Counted from the first letter of the stretch, positions 17,161 to 26,016 are shown. The stretch is DNA of 64,000 bases from Paraburkholderia susongensis (GCF_900177725.1 NZ_FXAT01000001.1:62001-126000); one strand, 5' to 3'. A program made the numbers and translations. The notes: generated from the sequence alone by a model not told the origin.

Positions 17161-17671
17161 GACTGGAATAGTGGGCGCGCAACTGCACGCCTGTCTGCGC
17201 GCGCTCGCGGCGCGCGCATGGGTCGTGATCGAGCATCCTGGCCGGGGCGTACGCCGCCGTGCGAACCCTTGCCCCCGGCCGGCCGCACGGCACGCCTCGG
17301 ACCCTGTCCGGCGCAACGTAACAGCGCATTTTAAAGAAATCAGACGCGGTCCAAGGCAGTTTTTTTGTAAGAATTCCCTTCGCGGCGCGGTTTGCCGGGG
17401 TAAGAACCTGTAATTTCTGGCAGTGCGCGGCGCGGCCCGCGCACGACGCGTAAGTTATGCGGGGTTATCAACAGAAAAGGTGGAAAGATCTGTGGACAAA
17501 CCGCCTGGAAACGCTACAACTCATTGATGTCACGGGTTTTTCGCTCAGCGCCCGTTCCGCGTCGGTGCAACTCGTCATATGATGAACCCAGCGCGCCACG
17601 CCAGGGCGCGCGGCGGCGTATCCCGGAAGCACGCCCTGACCCGCCAATGCCAACAAGCCTGCGAGCCGATC
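17161..17671. other. Long intergenic region with DnaA-box-like sites
   Basis: This 511-base gap lies between divergent mrcA and the RHH-type gene. It holds a T-run near 17360, presumably part of the promoter area, and around 17461-17505 two DnaA-box-like 9-mers: TTATCAACA and, inverted, TGTGGACAA. I do not call an origin because there is no AT-rich unwinding element or dnaA/parAB nearby. No convincing gene is seen. Confidence 0.4.
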
Positions 17672-18211
17672 ATGACCAAGCCCAGCGAGCGCATCGTCGT
17701 ATTCGTCACGACCGCACAGAAACGCGCCATCACCGCCACAGCGGAGGATCTGGGCATTAGCGTGAGCGAACTGATACGGCGCGCGGTGCTGAGCTTCGGC
17801 GCGACGAGCGAGCAGGTCAAGGCGGCAAGCATCGTCGACCGGCTGCGCGGGCCGCGCGCGCCCGATGCGCTCAACGCGGCGCTGCAGCGGGTGGCGCGCG
17901 GAACGCGCCACGCCCCCGCCGCGGATCAGCCGGCCCCGCTGCTGCCCGCGGACGTCGCCGCCGCGCTCGCCGCCCAACAGGACGAGCAGGCGGCCGCGGC
18001 AGAAGCCGTCGCGCAAGTCGCGGCAGCCAGCGCCGCCGAAGCCGATGCTCCGGCGCTATCGGAACAGGAACGGGAACGGGAACAGCAGCCGCAGCCGCAA
18101 CCCGGCGCGCCGTCGCATCCGCGCAATTCGCTCAAGCGCCGGCGCACCGGCAAGACGCCCGACGACGAATCGCGCAGCGACCCGAGCCCGGAAAGCGAAC
18201 GCTTCGCGTGA
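17672..18211 (+). CDS. Ribbon-helix-helix-like protein with Ala/Gln-rich tail
   Basis: This 179-residue protein has an N-terminal 45 residues (SERIVVFVTTAQKRAITATA, then LGISVSELIRRAVLSFG) that match the strand-helix-helix layout of MobC/Arc-type ribbon-helix-helix DNA-binding domains. The G(I/L)S(V/L)SExIRRA turn is present. The remaining two thirds are Ala/Glu/Gln/Pro-rich, low in complexity and probably disordered or partly coiled coil. Such proteins act as repressors or relaxosome helpers, but no mobilisation genes are near, so a regulatory role is more likely. ATG 17672 is chosen because the domain starts there. Standalone gene. Confidence 0.6.
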   Translation: MTKPSERIVVFVTTAQKRAITATAEDLGISVSELIRRAVLSFGATSEQVKAASIVDRLRGPRAPDALNAALQRVARGTRHAPAADQPAPLLPADVAAALAAQQDEQAAAAEAVAQVAAASAAEADAPALSEQEREREQQPQPQPGAPSHPRNSLKRRRTGKTPDDESRSDPSPESERFA

Positions 18212-18655
18212 CGAAAAGCCGCAACGCGTGACGCGGCTCGAATGCACATGCGCGCGCATGCACGGCCGTGAACGAACGCGCTGTTGCACATCGTTACATC
18301 GTCGGGGCGGACATGAACGCGCTTGTCGGCAAGGCAAGCCCACACGCCCTGTCAGCGGCTTTTCCGGCGTAGTAAACGTCTTCGCACCGCTCTATCGTTT
18401 AAGCCATATTTAAGAGAGCCGATGGTGTAATATCCGCCGTCGAGTCCATGCCCATCGCGGCTTTCAATTGTCAATACATCCATCAACCCGGTATTGCGCC
18501 CGAACAATTCAGGGCCGCGCTATTGCAATTGGCCAGTGCGCCCCGAACTCCGGTCCAAACGTTGCGCAGCTTCGCGCGCAGCGGCGTAAAGTAGCAGTTC
18601 TAGGCAGTCAGGTGCGCAAGGTATTCGGCGCCGCTTACATTCTCTGGAGGTTTTC
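18212..18655. other. Intergenic region, promoter of the PspA-like gene likely
   Basis: These 444 bases contain no open reading frame with plausible codon use. The part from about 18380 to 18440 is AT-richer (TTTAAGCCATATTTAAGAGA) and probably contains promoter elements. CTGGAGG just before 18656 is the ribosome site of the PspA-like gene. Confidence 0.4.
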
Positions 18656-19336
18656 ATGTCGCTTTTTGACAGCATTTCGCGCACGCTCAAAGGTCTTCTG
18701 AACGATGCAGCCGATTCGGTGCAGGATCCGTCGCGCGACTCGCGCCAGATCGTGCGCGAACTCGACGACAGCATCGGCAAGGCTGAGAACTCGCTGATCG
18801 AGATTCAGGCACAGGTCGCCACTCAGCAAAGCAAGCGCGATGTTGCCGCGGACAAGGCGAAGAAGTACGAAGACGGCGCGCGCCGCGCGCTGCAGTCCGG
18901 CGACGAGGCGCTCGCGCGTGAAGCGCTCGGCGCGCAGGCCACCGCCGAAGCCGAACGCGATGCGCTGACGAAGGAGCTGACCTCGCTCGAGCCGTCGGTC
19001 GCGCAGCTGAAGAGCCAGATCGACGACATGCGCACGCGCCGCAACGACCTCAACGCGCGCTCGAACATCCTGCAGGCGAAGCAGCAGATCGCGCAGGCGA
19101 AAGATGTCGCGGCCACCGCGCTGGGCGGCATCGGCGGCAAGAATCTGTCCGAGGATTTCCAGAAGCTCGAAGACAAGGTCGCGCTGTCGAACGCGCGTTC
19201 GGACGCGCGTCTGAATTCCGCCGACGACAAAAGCGGCAAGGCGCTCGACGACAAGCTCGCGGACCTGAACCGCGGCCCGTCCGTCGACGATCGTCTCGAA
19301 GCATTGAAGAAGCAGCTCAACACGCCGGCGCAGTAA
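18656..19336 (+). CDS. PspA/IM30-family membrane-stress protein
   Basis: This 226-residue, almost wholly helical and coiled-coil protein begins MSLFDSISRTLKGLLNDAAD, an amphipathic helix typical of PspA/IM30, then DSRQIVRELDDSIGKAENSL. Heptad-patterned charged helices continue to about residue 150, followed by an Asp/Ser-rich linker and a final helix (SVDDRLEALKKQL). PspA/IM30 proteins assemble into rings or rods on damaged inner membranes and maintain the proton-motive force. No pspF, pspB or pspC is adjacent. The next gene downstream, a membrane-anchored TPR protein, is a plausible partner. Confidence 0.82.
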   Translation: MSLFDSISRTLKGLLNDAADSVQDPSRDSRQIVRELDDSIGKAENSLIEIQAQVATQQSKRDVAADKAKKYEDGARRALQSGDEALAREALGAQATAEAERDALTKELTSLEPSVAQLKSQIDDMRTRRNDLNARSNILQAKQQIAQAKDVAATALGGIGGKNLSEDFQKLEDKVALSNARSDARLNSADDKSGKALDDKLADLNRGPSVDDRLEALKKQLNTPAQ

Positions 19337-19509
19337 TTGCCGCAGTAGCCCGCAGTAACTGCGGGCGAGGCGCAGATGGACGTACGCACAGCATTAGCAG
19401 TAGCAGTGCATGCCGGTGCATCCACCCCTGGACACACCGGCATACCGGCCGCCACGAACGGCCACCGCAATCGACTGAAGGAGGCGGGCGCCCCGCGCCC
19501 GGTCCGCCC

Positions 19510-20688
19510 ATGAAAAAATTTCTCGCAACCGCTTTCGCCTCGCTGCTGCTCGTGTCGGCCGCCGCGTTCGCGGTGCCTACGGTTCAGCAAATCGAATCGG
19601 CGATGTCGCAAGGCAACTGGCAGCAGGCCGACGCCGGCCTCACCGAAGTGCTGCAAGCGCATCCGAACAACGCCCGCGCGCACTATCTGTACGCCCAGGT
19701 GCTCGATCGCGAAGGCCGGTACCCCGAAGCGCTCGAGCAGGTGCAACAGGCAAAGACGCTCGATCCGCAGATCCGCTTCACCGACCCGGGCCGCTTCGCG
19801 CAAACCGAAGCGCGCCTGCGCCGCGATGCGCAAAGCGCGGGCGGCAACGTCACCCGTCACGCCGCGAATCCGTTCGCGCAGCAGAATGCGCCTGCTGTGC
19901 AGCAACAGTCGGCGATGATCTCGCAAGCGCAACAACGGCATGGTCCGGGGGTGGGTATGTGGATCGGTATCATTGTTCTGCTCGTGGGAATCGCACTGGT
20001 GCTGCGCTGGACTTTGCGCCGCGCCCGCACACAGGAAGATTCGCGCGCCGACGACGATCGCCGCGTGCAATTGAAGCGCGCGACGGACATGCTCAATGCC
20101 GTGCGCTCGATCAAGCTCGACGTGAAGCTCTCGACCGCGCCCGGTCATGAAGCGTTGGAGAAGGAAGTCGAAGCGACCGAAGAGCAATTGCGCGGCGTCG
20201 CCGAAACGCTGTCGAACGGCAAGAATCCGCTGCCGCCTTATCAGCTCGACGAACTCGAACAGCGTCTCGCGAGCCTGCGCGCGCGCGCCGACGGCCGGCC
20301 CGATCCCGCCGCGGCACCGGCTCCCGGCAGCCAGCCATCGGCGTATGCGCAGGAAGCCGAGCGCTTCGGCAGCCCGCAGCCGCCCTATCCGCAGCAGGGT
20401 CCGTATCAGCAGCAGCCGCAGGTCATCGTGCAGCAAGGCGGTGGCATGGGCGGCGGCATGGGGGGGCTGTTGACCGGCGTGCTGCTCGGCGAAGCACTGA
20501 ATCACGGGCGTGATCGCGTGGTGGAGCGCGACGTGCTCGTCGACGACGACGAATTGCGCCGCCGCGGCAACGATGCCTCCAACGGCGGTGGCCTCGACTT
20601 CGGTCAGGGCTCCAACGACTGGGACGACAACGGCGGCGGCATCGACATGGGCAGCAACGACGATTCCGGCGGCTGGACCGACACCTGA
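19510..20688 (+). CDS. Membrane-anchored TPR-containing protein with Gly-rich tail
   Basis: This 392-residue protein has a cleavable signal peptide (MKKFLATAFASLLLVSAAAFA). A short tetratricopeptide-type helix region covers residues 25-95 (QGNWQQADAGLTEVLQAHPNNARAHY ... GRYPEALEQVQQA). One transmembrane helix is at about 155-173 (GMWIGIIVLLVGIALVL). A charged helical region and a Pro/Gln/Gly-rich tail (GGGMGGGMGG, then DDNGGGIDMGSNDDSGG) follow. The topology places the TPR part in the periplasm and the tail in the cytoplasm. It shares orientation with the PspA-like gene 173 bases upstream and ends at a strong terminator. GGAGG precedes the ATG. No defined function. Confidence 0.75.
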   Translation: MKKFLATAFASLLLVSAAAFAVPTVQQIESAMSQGNWQQADAGLTEVLQAHPNNARAHYLYAQVLDREGRYPEALEQVQQAKTLDPQIRFTDPGRFAQTEARLRRDAQSAGGNVTRHAANPFAQQNAPAVQQQSAMISQAQQRHGPGVGMWIGIIVLLVGIALVLRWTLRRARTQEDSRADDDRRVQLKRATDMLNAVRSIKLDVKLSTAPGHEALEKEVEATEEQLRGVAETLSNGKNPLPPYQLDELEQRLASLRARADGRPDPAAAPAPGSQPSAYAQEAERFGSPQPPYPQQGPYQQQPQVIVQQGGGMGGGMGGLLTGVLLGEALNHGRDRVVERDVLVDDDELRRRGNDASNGGGLDFGQGSNDWDDNGGGIDMGSNDDSGGWTDT

Positions 20689-20760
20689 TCGATCCGCGCC
20701 CGATCTGCACCGTTGGATGCCGCGTAGATGTCGCGAAGCATCGAATGAAAACAGGCTCCC

Positions 20761-20789
20761 CAGGCTCCCTTTCGGAGCCTGTTTTTTTT
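20761..20789 (+). terminator. Rho-independent terminator after the TPR gene
   Basis: CAGGCTCC at 20761-20768 pairs with GGAGCCTG at 20774-20781 around CTTTC, followed by eight T. A direct copy of the left arm (20752-20759) lies immediately before it. Confidence 0.88.
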
Positions 20790-20828
20790 GCCTGCCGGTT
20801 TTGCACGCCGGCCTTGCGCGCCTCACGT

Positions 20829-21497
20829 CTACGTCGCCCGCCCCGCCCCCGCCGCCTCCTCATGCTGCGCCAGCAGCACCGCCCCCGCAAATAGCCGCAC
20901 GATGAAACGCGCCGCGTAATCGATCAACGCGGCGCGGCGCGCGGTATCCGCGTCGAGATACTCGGCGGACAGGTGGAACAGTTGCAGCACGATCTGCGTG
21001 CAAACTTCGTCGACGGTTTCGCGCGCGAGTCTCGGCATCAGCGCCAGTTGCACGACGTCGTCGGCCATTTCCGCCGACACCTCGTGCAGATTCGCGCGCA
21101 CCGCTTCGCGCAGCGCGGGCGACGTGCCGTGATATTCGGCGAGCGCGCTCAGAAACGCCTCGCGGTTTTCCTGCGCGAACGCAAAAAAAGCCGCGCACGC
21201 ACGACGCGGCACGCTATGCGGTTCGTCGTGCGCGGCGAGCCAGCGCTCGCGCCGCAGCATCGGCCGCAGACGCCGGCTCACCGATTCGACGGCTTCGCGC
21301 GCGAGGTCGTCGAGCGTATCGAAATGCCGATAGAACGTGTTCGGATTGAGCCCGGCCTCGCGCGCGAGTTCGCGCAAGCCCAGGCTCGCGAAACTGCGGC
21401 CGCCGGCGGTCAAGCGCAACGCGGCTTCGATCAGCTTGCGTTTGCCGGGCGGCAATTCCTGCCGGGCGACGAGCGCCGCTTCGGGGACAGAGGTCAT
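20829..21497 (-). CDS. TetR-family regulator, FabR-like
   Basis: This 222-residue protein has a TetR helix-turn-helix at residues 18-65 (KRKLIEAALRLTAGGRSFASLGLRELAREAGLN then PNTFYRHFDTLDDL). The effector domain contains RRLRPMLRRERWL and FFAFAQENREAFL, resembling the FabR/HTH-type lipid-responsive branch. It is divergent from an alpha/beta hydrolase gene. Three repeats of TGTCTAC or its complement lie between them (21581-21623). The likely role is repression of the hydrolase and itself in response to a lipid-like ligand, which is inference from context. Confidence 0.85.
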   Translation of the reverse strand: MTSVPEAALVARQELPPGKRKLIEAALRLTAGGRSFASLGLRELAREAGLNPNTFYRHFDTLDDLAREAVESVSRRLRPMLRRERWLAAHDEPHSVPRRACAAFFAFAQENREAFLSALAEYHGTSPALREAVRANLHEVSAEMADDVVQLALMPRLARETVDEVCTQIVLQLFHLSAEYLDADTARRAALIDYAARFIVRLFAGAVLLAQHEEAAGAGRAT

Positions 21498-21579
21498 GGG
21501 ATTTCGATCACTACGCGATATGCGCGTTCAGGCGCGTTTGATAGCAGCACTCTAAACGATCTTGACGCGATGTGTACAG

Positions 21580-21624
21580 TTGTCTACTCTGCGCTTTACG
21601 CTGCATGTAGACAAGTGTAGACAC
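21580..21624. promoter_or_regulatory. Putative TetR operator cluster
   Basis: TTGTCTAC at 21580-21587 and GTAGACAA at 21607-21614 are perfect inverted 8-base arms 19 bases apart. A third element, GTGTAGACAC at 21615-21624, repeats the GTAGACA core. All lie between the divergent TetR gene and the hydrolase gene. Confidence 0.6.
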
Positions 21625-21684
21625 GTGACTTGCATAGTTCGGTTTCGCACCGTGCATGCAACGCCGCGCATTGCGATTAAAAAC

Positions 21685-22686
21685 ATGACCGACATCGAAT
21701 CCACCTCGCCCGCTTTCACTGCCCCGCTAGCGCGACGCCCACTCGCCGCGCGCCTTGGCATCACGAGCGTGCCGCGCGACGAACTGCGGCAGCGCTACAC
21801 GCAAAACGGCTCGAAGTTCGTAAAGATCATGGGCGCCGACGTGCACTATGCCGACGAAGGCCAAGGCGACACGATCGTGATGATTCACGGCTTCGCGTCG
21901 TCGCTGCATACGTGGAATCATGTCGCGGACGAACTGAAGCGCGAGCATCGCGTGATCCGCCTCGATCTGCCGCCATTCGGCGTGACCGGGCCGCTGCGCT
22001 CGGCAAGCGGCGCGATCGAAACGATGAATCTGCCGACCTACCGCCACTTCATCGACACATTCATGCAGACGCTCGGCATCTCGCGCGCCACGCTAATCGG
22101 CAATTCGCTCGGCGGCCTGATTGCGTGGGACTACGCGCTGCGTCATCGCAGCGCCGTCGAGCGGCTCGTGCTGATCGACTCGGCCGGCTTCCCGATGAAG
22201 CTGCCGATCTACATCGGCCTCTTCAACAGCGCGCTGGTGCGCGTCAGTTCACCGTGGTGGCTGCCCGAGGCCATCATCAAAAGCGCGGTGCGCAATGTGT
22301 ATGGCGATCCGCGCAGGATCGACGCGCTCACGCTGCGCCGTTACGTCGAGTTCTTCCACGGCGAAGGCACGCGCGAGGCGATCGGCAGGATGGTGCCCAC
22401 GCTCGACTTCCGCGAAGTCGACACCGATGCGCTAAAAACGCTCGACGTTCCCACCCTCGTGCTCTGGGGCGCGAACGACCGCTGGATTCCGGGCGCGCAC
22501 GCCGCCGAATTCGCGCGCCGCATTCCGGGCGCGCAATCGGTCATGTACGCGGGGCTCGGCCATGTTCCGATGGAAGAGGCACCCGAGCGGGTGCTGGCCG
22601 ATTTGCGCGCGTTCCTGGGAGCGCCAGCGGCCAATGTGCCTGCGAACGGGCATGGCGGCGAAGCGAAGCGCCGCACGTACGTCTGA
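21685..22686 (+). CDS. Alpha/beta-fold hydrolase
   Basis: This 333-residue cytosolic protein has an alpha/beta hydrolase fold. The oxyanion strand is MIHGFASSLHTW and the nucleophile elbow is GNSLGG (Ser). The acid is the Asp in LVLWGANDRWIP and the base is the His in GLGHVPMEE. Cap-domain helices lie between about residues 165 and 235. The pattern is close to esterases, haloalkane-like hydrolases and meta-cleavage-type hydrolases; lipase or esterase activity is the safest statement. ATG 21685 is preferred over upstream in-frame codons, which would read through the operator cluster. The divergent TetR protein probably controls it. Confidence 0.85.
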   Translation: MTDIESTSPAFTAPLARRPLAARLGITSVPRDELRQRYTQNGSKFVKIMGADVHYADEGQGDTIVMIHGFASSLHTWNHVADELKREHRVIRLDLPPFGVTGPLRSASGAIETMNLPTYRHFIDTFMQTLGISRATLIGNSLGGLIAWDYALRHRSAVERLVLIDSAGFPMKLPIYIGLFNSALVRVSSPWWLPEAIIKSAVRNVYGDPRRIDALTLRRYVEFFHGEGTREAIGRMVPTLDFREVDTDALKTLDVPTLVLWGANDRWIPGAHAAEFARRIPGAQSVMYAGLGHVPMEEAPERVLADLRAFLGAPAANVPANGHGGEAKRRTYV

Positions 22687-22698
22687 ATTCATGTTTAT

Positions 22699-22728
22699 CC
22701 GCCGGCCCCGCTGCGGGCCGGCGGTTTC
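22699..22728 (+). terminator. Terminator after the alpha/beta hydrolase
   Basis: CCGCCGGCCC at 22699-22708 pairs with GGGCCGGCGG at 22715-22724, followed by TTTC. It ends 10-40 bases beyond the hydrolase stop. Confidence 0.65.
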
Positions 22729-22849
22729 AGCCGCCCCCGCCGCTCAGCAGCCGCAGCAACTCCCACAGAAACTTGCAGATCATCACGATCAGTTCCCACA
22801 GGCGATAAAGCGGCTGCCAGTCCAGAACGCGCGCAAGGCATTCGATCAT
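22727..22849 (-). CDS. Possible 40-residue Trp-rich membrane peptide
   Basis: A short frame encodes MIECLARVLDWQPLYRLWEL, followed by a hydrophobic segment (IVMICKFLWELLRLL) and a GGGG end. Trp and Leu lie in helical periodicity, as in small membrane-inserting proteins. The ORF is shorter than ordinary gene callers accept, has no clear ribosome site, and ends against the hydrolase terminator. I list it because the composition is unlike random translation; it may be spurious. Confidence 0.3.
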   Translation of the reverse strand: MIECLARVLDWQPLYRLWELIVMICKFLWELLRLLSGGGG

Positions 22850-23046
22850 AGATATCGTCAGAAAAAGTAGCGGCCGCGAAGCCCGGCTCGATCGTCCATT
22901 ATCGGCCTTGGTGTGCGTGGCGAGACGTATGGGGGCGGCTTGAGGCTCGCCCTTCAAGTATGAGCCTGTGGTGCGTCGGGCGCACGCGGCGGCGTTGACG
23001 ATGCGCCGCACGGCATGTCGAGCGAACACGACATGCCTGGCAGGCG

Positions 23047-23865
23047 TCAAACCGCCATCATCGCGCGCTTGCGCTCCGCCCGCTGCATGAAGTAGTTGGC
23101 CGCGACCACGCCCACCGTCACGACCGCGATGAACAGCGTCGCGAGCGCGTTCATCTCCGGATTCAGGCCAAGCCGCACGCGCGAGAACACGACGAGCGGC
23201 AGTGTCGTCGAACCGGGACCGGACAGGAACGCCGACAGCACGAGATCGTCGATCGACAGCGTGAACGACAGCAGCCAGCCCGACACGAGCGCCTGCGAAA
23301 TCAGCGGCAGCGTGACGAAGAAGAACACGCGCAGCGGCGTCGCGCCGAGATCGAGCGCGGCCTCTTCGAGCGAGGGATGCAATTCCCGCACGCGCGACTG
23401 CACGATGATCGCGACATAGGAAATGCACAGCATCACGTGGCCGATCCAGATCGTGAAGATGCCGCGCCCGGCCGGCCAGCCGATCCAGCGCGCCATTTCG
23501 ATGAACAGCAGCAGCAGCGAAATGCCCTGAATGACCTCGGGAATCACGAGCGGCGCGTTGATCATGCCCGTGTACAGCGTGAAGCCGCGAAAGCGCCCCA
23601 TGCGCGCGAGCACGAACCCGGCCCACGTGCCGATGATGACCGACGCGAACGCCGTCATCAACGCGATGCGCAGCGATAGCCACGCCGACGCGATCAGCTC
23701 GTCGTCGCGCAGCAGCGCCGCATACCAGCGCGTCGAAAAGCGCGTCCACACCGTGACCAGTTGCGATTCGTTGAACGAATACACGACGAGGCTCACGATC
23801 GGGATATACAAAAACAGAAAACCGATGCCGAGAGCAATCAGCTGCAGCGTGCGATTCGGCTTCAT
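23047..23865 (-). CDS. potI: Polyamine ABC transporter permease, PotI-like
   Basis: This 272-residue protein has six predicted transmembrane helices. The ABC permease EAA loop is EEAALDLGATPLRVFFFVTLPLI, just before the last two helices. The N-terminus (LFLYIPIVSLVVYSFNES) and FTLSIDDLVLSAFLSGPGSTTLPL are typical of PotC/PotI permeases. The protein pairs with PotH-like permease to form the inner-membrane channel. It is the last gene of a minus-strand operon, and its ATG overlaps the potH stop (ATGA). ATG 23865 is used because the preceding frame is part of the upstream gene. Confidence 0.92.
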   Translation of the reverse strand: MKPNRTLQLIALGIGFLFLYIPIVSLVVYSFNESQLVTVWTRFSTRWYAALLRDDELIASAWLSLRIALMTAFASVIIGTWAGFVLARMGRFRGFTLYTGMINAPLVIPEVIQGISLLLLFIEMARWIGWPAGRGIFTIWIGHVMLCISYVAIIVQSRVRELHPSLEEAALDLGATPLRVFFFVTLPLISQALVSGWLLSFTLSIDDLVLSAFLSGPGSTTLPLVVFSRVRLGLNPEMNALATLFIAVVTVGVVAANYFMQRAERKRAMMAV

Positions 23866-24794
23866 TGGCGGCCCTCCTCCAACGCTTTCGCCTGCGCGTG
23901 CTGGAACAGCGCCATCGGCACGAGCAGCAGCAGCACCATCGCGCACGTCACGGCGGACGCCATCGGCCAGTCGGCGTTGTCGAAGAACTCATTCCACATC
24001 ACGCGGCCGATCATCAGCGTGTTCGCGCCGCCGAGCAGCTCAGGAATCACGTACTCGCCGACCGCTGGAATGAACACCAGCAGACACCCCGCGATGATGC
24101 CGTTCTTCGAAAGCGGCAGCGTGATCTGCCAGAACGCCTTCCACGGCTTCGCACCGAGGTCGTAAGCGGCTTCGAGCAAGGTCAGGTCCATTTTCACGAG
24201 GTGCGCGTAGAGCGGCATCACGAGAAACGGCAGGTACGAATAGACCATGCCGATATAGACGGCCGTATTCGTGTGATACAGCTCGATCGGCGAATGAATG
24301 AGCCCGATCGACATCAGGAAATTATTCAGGAGCCCGTTGTTCTTGAGGATGCCGATCCATGCGTACACGCGAATCAGGAACGACGTCCAGAACGGCAGCA
24401 TCACGGCCATCATCAGCAGATTGCGGGTGGCCGGATTCGAGCGCGCGATGTAGTACGCCATCGGATAGCCGATCAGCAGGCACAGCACGGTCGAGATCGC
24501 CGCGACCACGACCGAGTTCACATAGGTCGCGAAATAGAGGCTGTCGGTCAGCAGAAACGCGTAGTGCGACAGGTCGAGCGTGATGTGCAGCGCGCCTTCC
24601 GCGAAGTTGACGAGCTGCGTATACGGCGGAATGCCGAGCTGCGAATCGGCGAAGCTGATCTTCACGACGAGCAGGAACGGCACGAGGAAAAACAGCAGCA
24701 GCCAGATGAACGGCCCCGCCACCACCGCGGTGCGGCCGGTCAGCTTCAGCCGCCGCACCGGCCACGCAAAAAAGGAAGAAAGCGCTTCTTTCAT
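23862..24794 (-). CDS. potH: Polyamine ABC transporter permease, PotH-like
   Basis: This 310-residue protein has a cytoplasmic N-terminus and six transmembrane helices. The EAA loop is EAAYDLGAKPWKAFWQITLPLSKNG, and the segment VGEYVIPELLGGANTLMIGRVM is characteristic of PotB/PotH. The region MLPFWTSFLIRVYAWIGIL is strongly conserved in the family. It starts by a 4-base overlap with potG (ATGA at 24791-24794) and ends by the same kind of overlap with potI, so the three proteins are translationally coupled. Confidence 0.93.
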   Translation of the reverse strand: MKEALSSFFAWPVRRLKLTGRTAVVAGPFIWLLLFFLVPFLLVVKISFADSQLGIPPYTQLVNFAEGALHITLDLSHYAFLLTDSLYFATYVNSVVVAAISTVLCLLIGYPMAYYIARSNPATRNLLMMAVMLPFWTSFLIRVYAWIGILKNNGLLNNFLMSIGLIHSPIELYHTNTAVYIGMVYSYLPFLVMPLYAHLVKMDLTLLEAAYDLGAKPWKAFWQITLPLSKNGIIAGCLLVFIPAVGEYVIPELLGGANTLMIGRVMWNEFFDNADWPMASAVTCAMVLLLLVPMALFQHAQAKALEEGRQ

Positions 24795-25960
24795 GACGTC
24801 AGCACCACGCCGGCCGATGCGCTCCAGCGCACGTACACTTCGTCGCCCCAGGTGGGTGGATCGATTTCGGTGAGCGCGAGGCTCGTCACGTTCGCGATCA
24901 CGGTCTTGCCGCCGTCGAGCTTCACGTGGTACAGCGAATAGCCGCCCATGTACGCGATATTCGTGACGACGCCCTTGCCCCAGTTGTACGCGCCCTCGGG
25001 CGGCTTGCGCGTGAGCGCGATGCGCTCGGGCCGCACCGAGATCGTCACCGGCATGCCGAGCGGACCGGTGATGCCGTGATTCACGTGCAGGCGGCACGGC
25101 AGGTCCGGCGTTTCGATGAACACGTGATCGGGTTCGTCCTCGACCGTATGCCCTTCGAACAGATTGGTCGAGCCGATGAACTCCGCCGAAAAGCGGCTGC
25201 TCGGATATTCGTAGACTTCATGCGGCGTGCCGAGCTGCACGATCTGGCCTTCGCTCATCACGGCGAGGCGGTCGGCCATCGTCATCGCCTCTTCCTGATC
25301 GTGCGTGACCATCATGCAGGTCACGCCGACCTGGTCGAGAATATTGACGAGTTCGATCTGCGTGCGCTGGCGAATCTGCTTGTCGAGTGCCGACATCGGC
25401 TCGTCGAGCAGCAGGAGCTTCGGCCGTTTGACGAGCGAGCGCGCGAGCGCGACGCGCTGCTGCTGGCCGCCCGACAGCTGATGCGGCTTGCGCTTCGCGA
25501 AGCGGCCCATCTGCACGAGTTCGAGCGCGCTCTGCACACGCTCCCTGAGCTCGGCCTTCGGCACGCCCTCCTGCTTCAGGCCGAACGCGACGTTCGCCTC
25601 GACCGTCATGTGCGGAAAGAGCGCGTACGACTGGAACATCATGTTGACCGGCCGGCGATACGGCGGCAATTGCGCGAGATCTTCGCCGTCGATCAGGATC
25701 CGGCCCGAGGTCACGGTTTCGAGCCCGGCCATCATGCGCAGCAAGGTCGACTTGCCGCAGCCGGAGCTGCCGAGCAGCGCGAACAGCTCGCCCTTCTTCA
25801 CCGACAGATTGACCCCTCTGACCGCCACGGTCTCGCCGAACTTCTTCACGACGTCGACGATCTGGATGAACTGGTCCGCTGCGTCGTCCGAAACGGCGTT
25901 CGGGCCCAGGGACTGCGTGCCTGTCCCTGCCAGCGCGCCCGGCTGGTCACTACTCATCAT
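24791..25960 (-). CDS. potG: Polyamine ABC transporter ATP-binding protein, PotG-like
   Basis: This 389-residue ATPase has Walker A GSSGCGKSTLL, Q-loop FQSYALFPHM, signature LSGGQQQRVALARSL, Walker B LLLLDEPMSALD and H-loop VTHDQEEAM. A C-terminal TOBE domain (MPVTISVRPERIAL) regulates transport. The first 30 residues before the ABC domain are polar and variable. It energises uptake of putrescine or spermidine delivered by the binding protein encoded upstream. ATG 25957 is an alternative start three bases inside. It is separated from the binding-protein gene by a hairpin. Confidence 0.93.
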   Translation of the reverse strand: MMSSDQPGALAGTGTQSLGPNAVSDDAADQFIQIVDVVKKFGETVAVRGVNLSVKKGELFALLGSSGCGKSTLLRMMAGLETVTSGRILIDGEDLAQLPPYRRPVNMMFQSYALFPHMTVEANVAFGLKQEGVPKAELRERVQSALELVQMGRFAKRKPHQLSGGQQQRVALARSLVKRPKLLLLDEPMSALDKQIRQRTQIELVNILDQVGVTCMMVTHDQEEAMTMADRLAVMSEGQIVQLGTPHEVYEYPSSRFSAEFIGSTNLFEGHTVEDEPDHVFIETPDLPCRLHVNHGITGPLGMPVTISVRPERIALTRKPPEGAYNWGKGVVTNIAYMGGYSLYHVKLDGGKTVIANVTSLALTEIDPPTWGDEVYVRWSASAGVVLTS

Positions 25961-25991
25961 AATGCTGCTTCACTCCGGCGTTTGACGAACA

Positions 25992-26016
25992 AAGCCCCCG
26001 GTGAACACCGGGGGCT
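25992..26016 (-). terminator. Hairpin between binding-protein and ATPase genes
   Basis: AAGCCCCCGGTG pairs with CACCGGGGGCTT around a 2-base loop, with a short T-stretch on the minus strand. In ABC operons such stems lower expression of downstream membrane components relative to the abundant binding protein. Confidence 0.7.

Noticed and set aside
17455..17510. Replication origin suggested by DnaA-like 9-mers
   Set aside because: Only two imperfect boxes, no AT-rich unwinding element and no dnaA, repA or parAB nearby.
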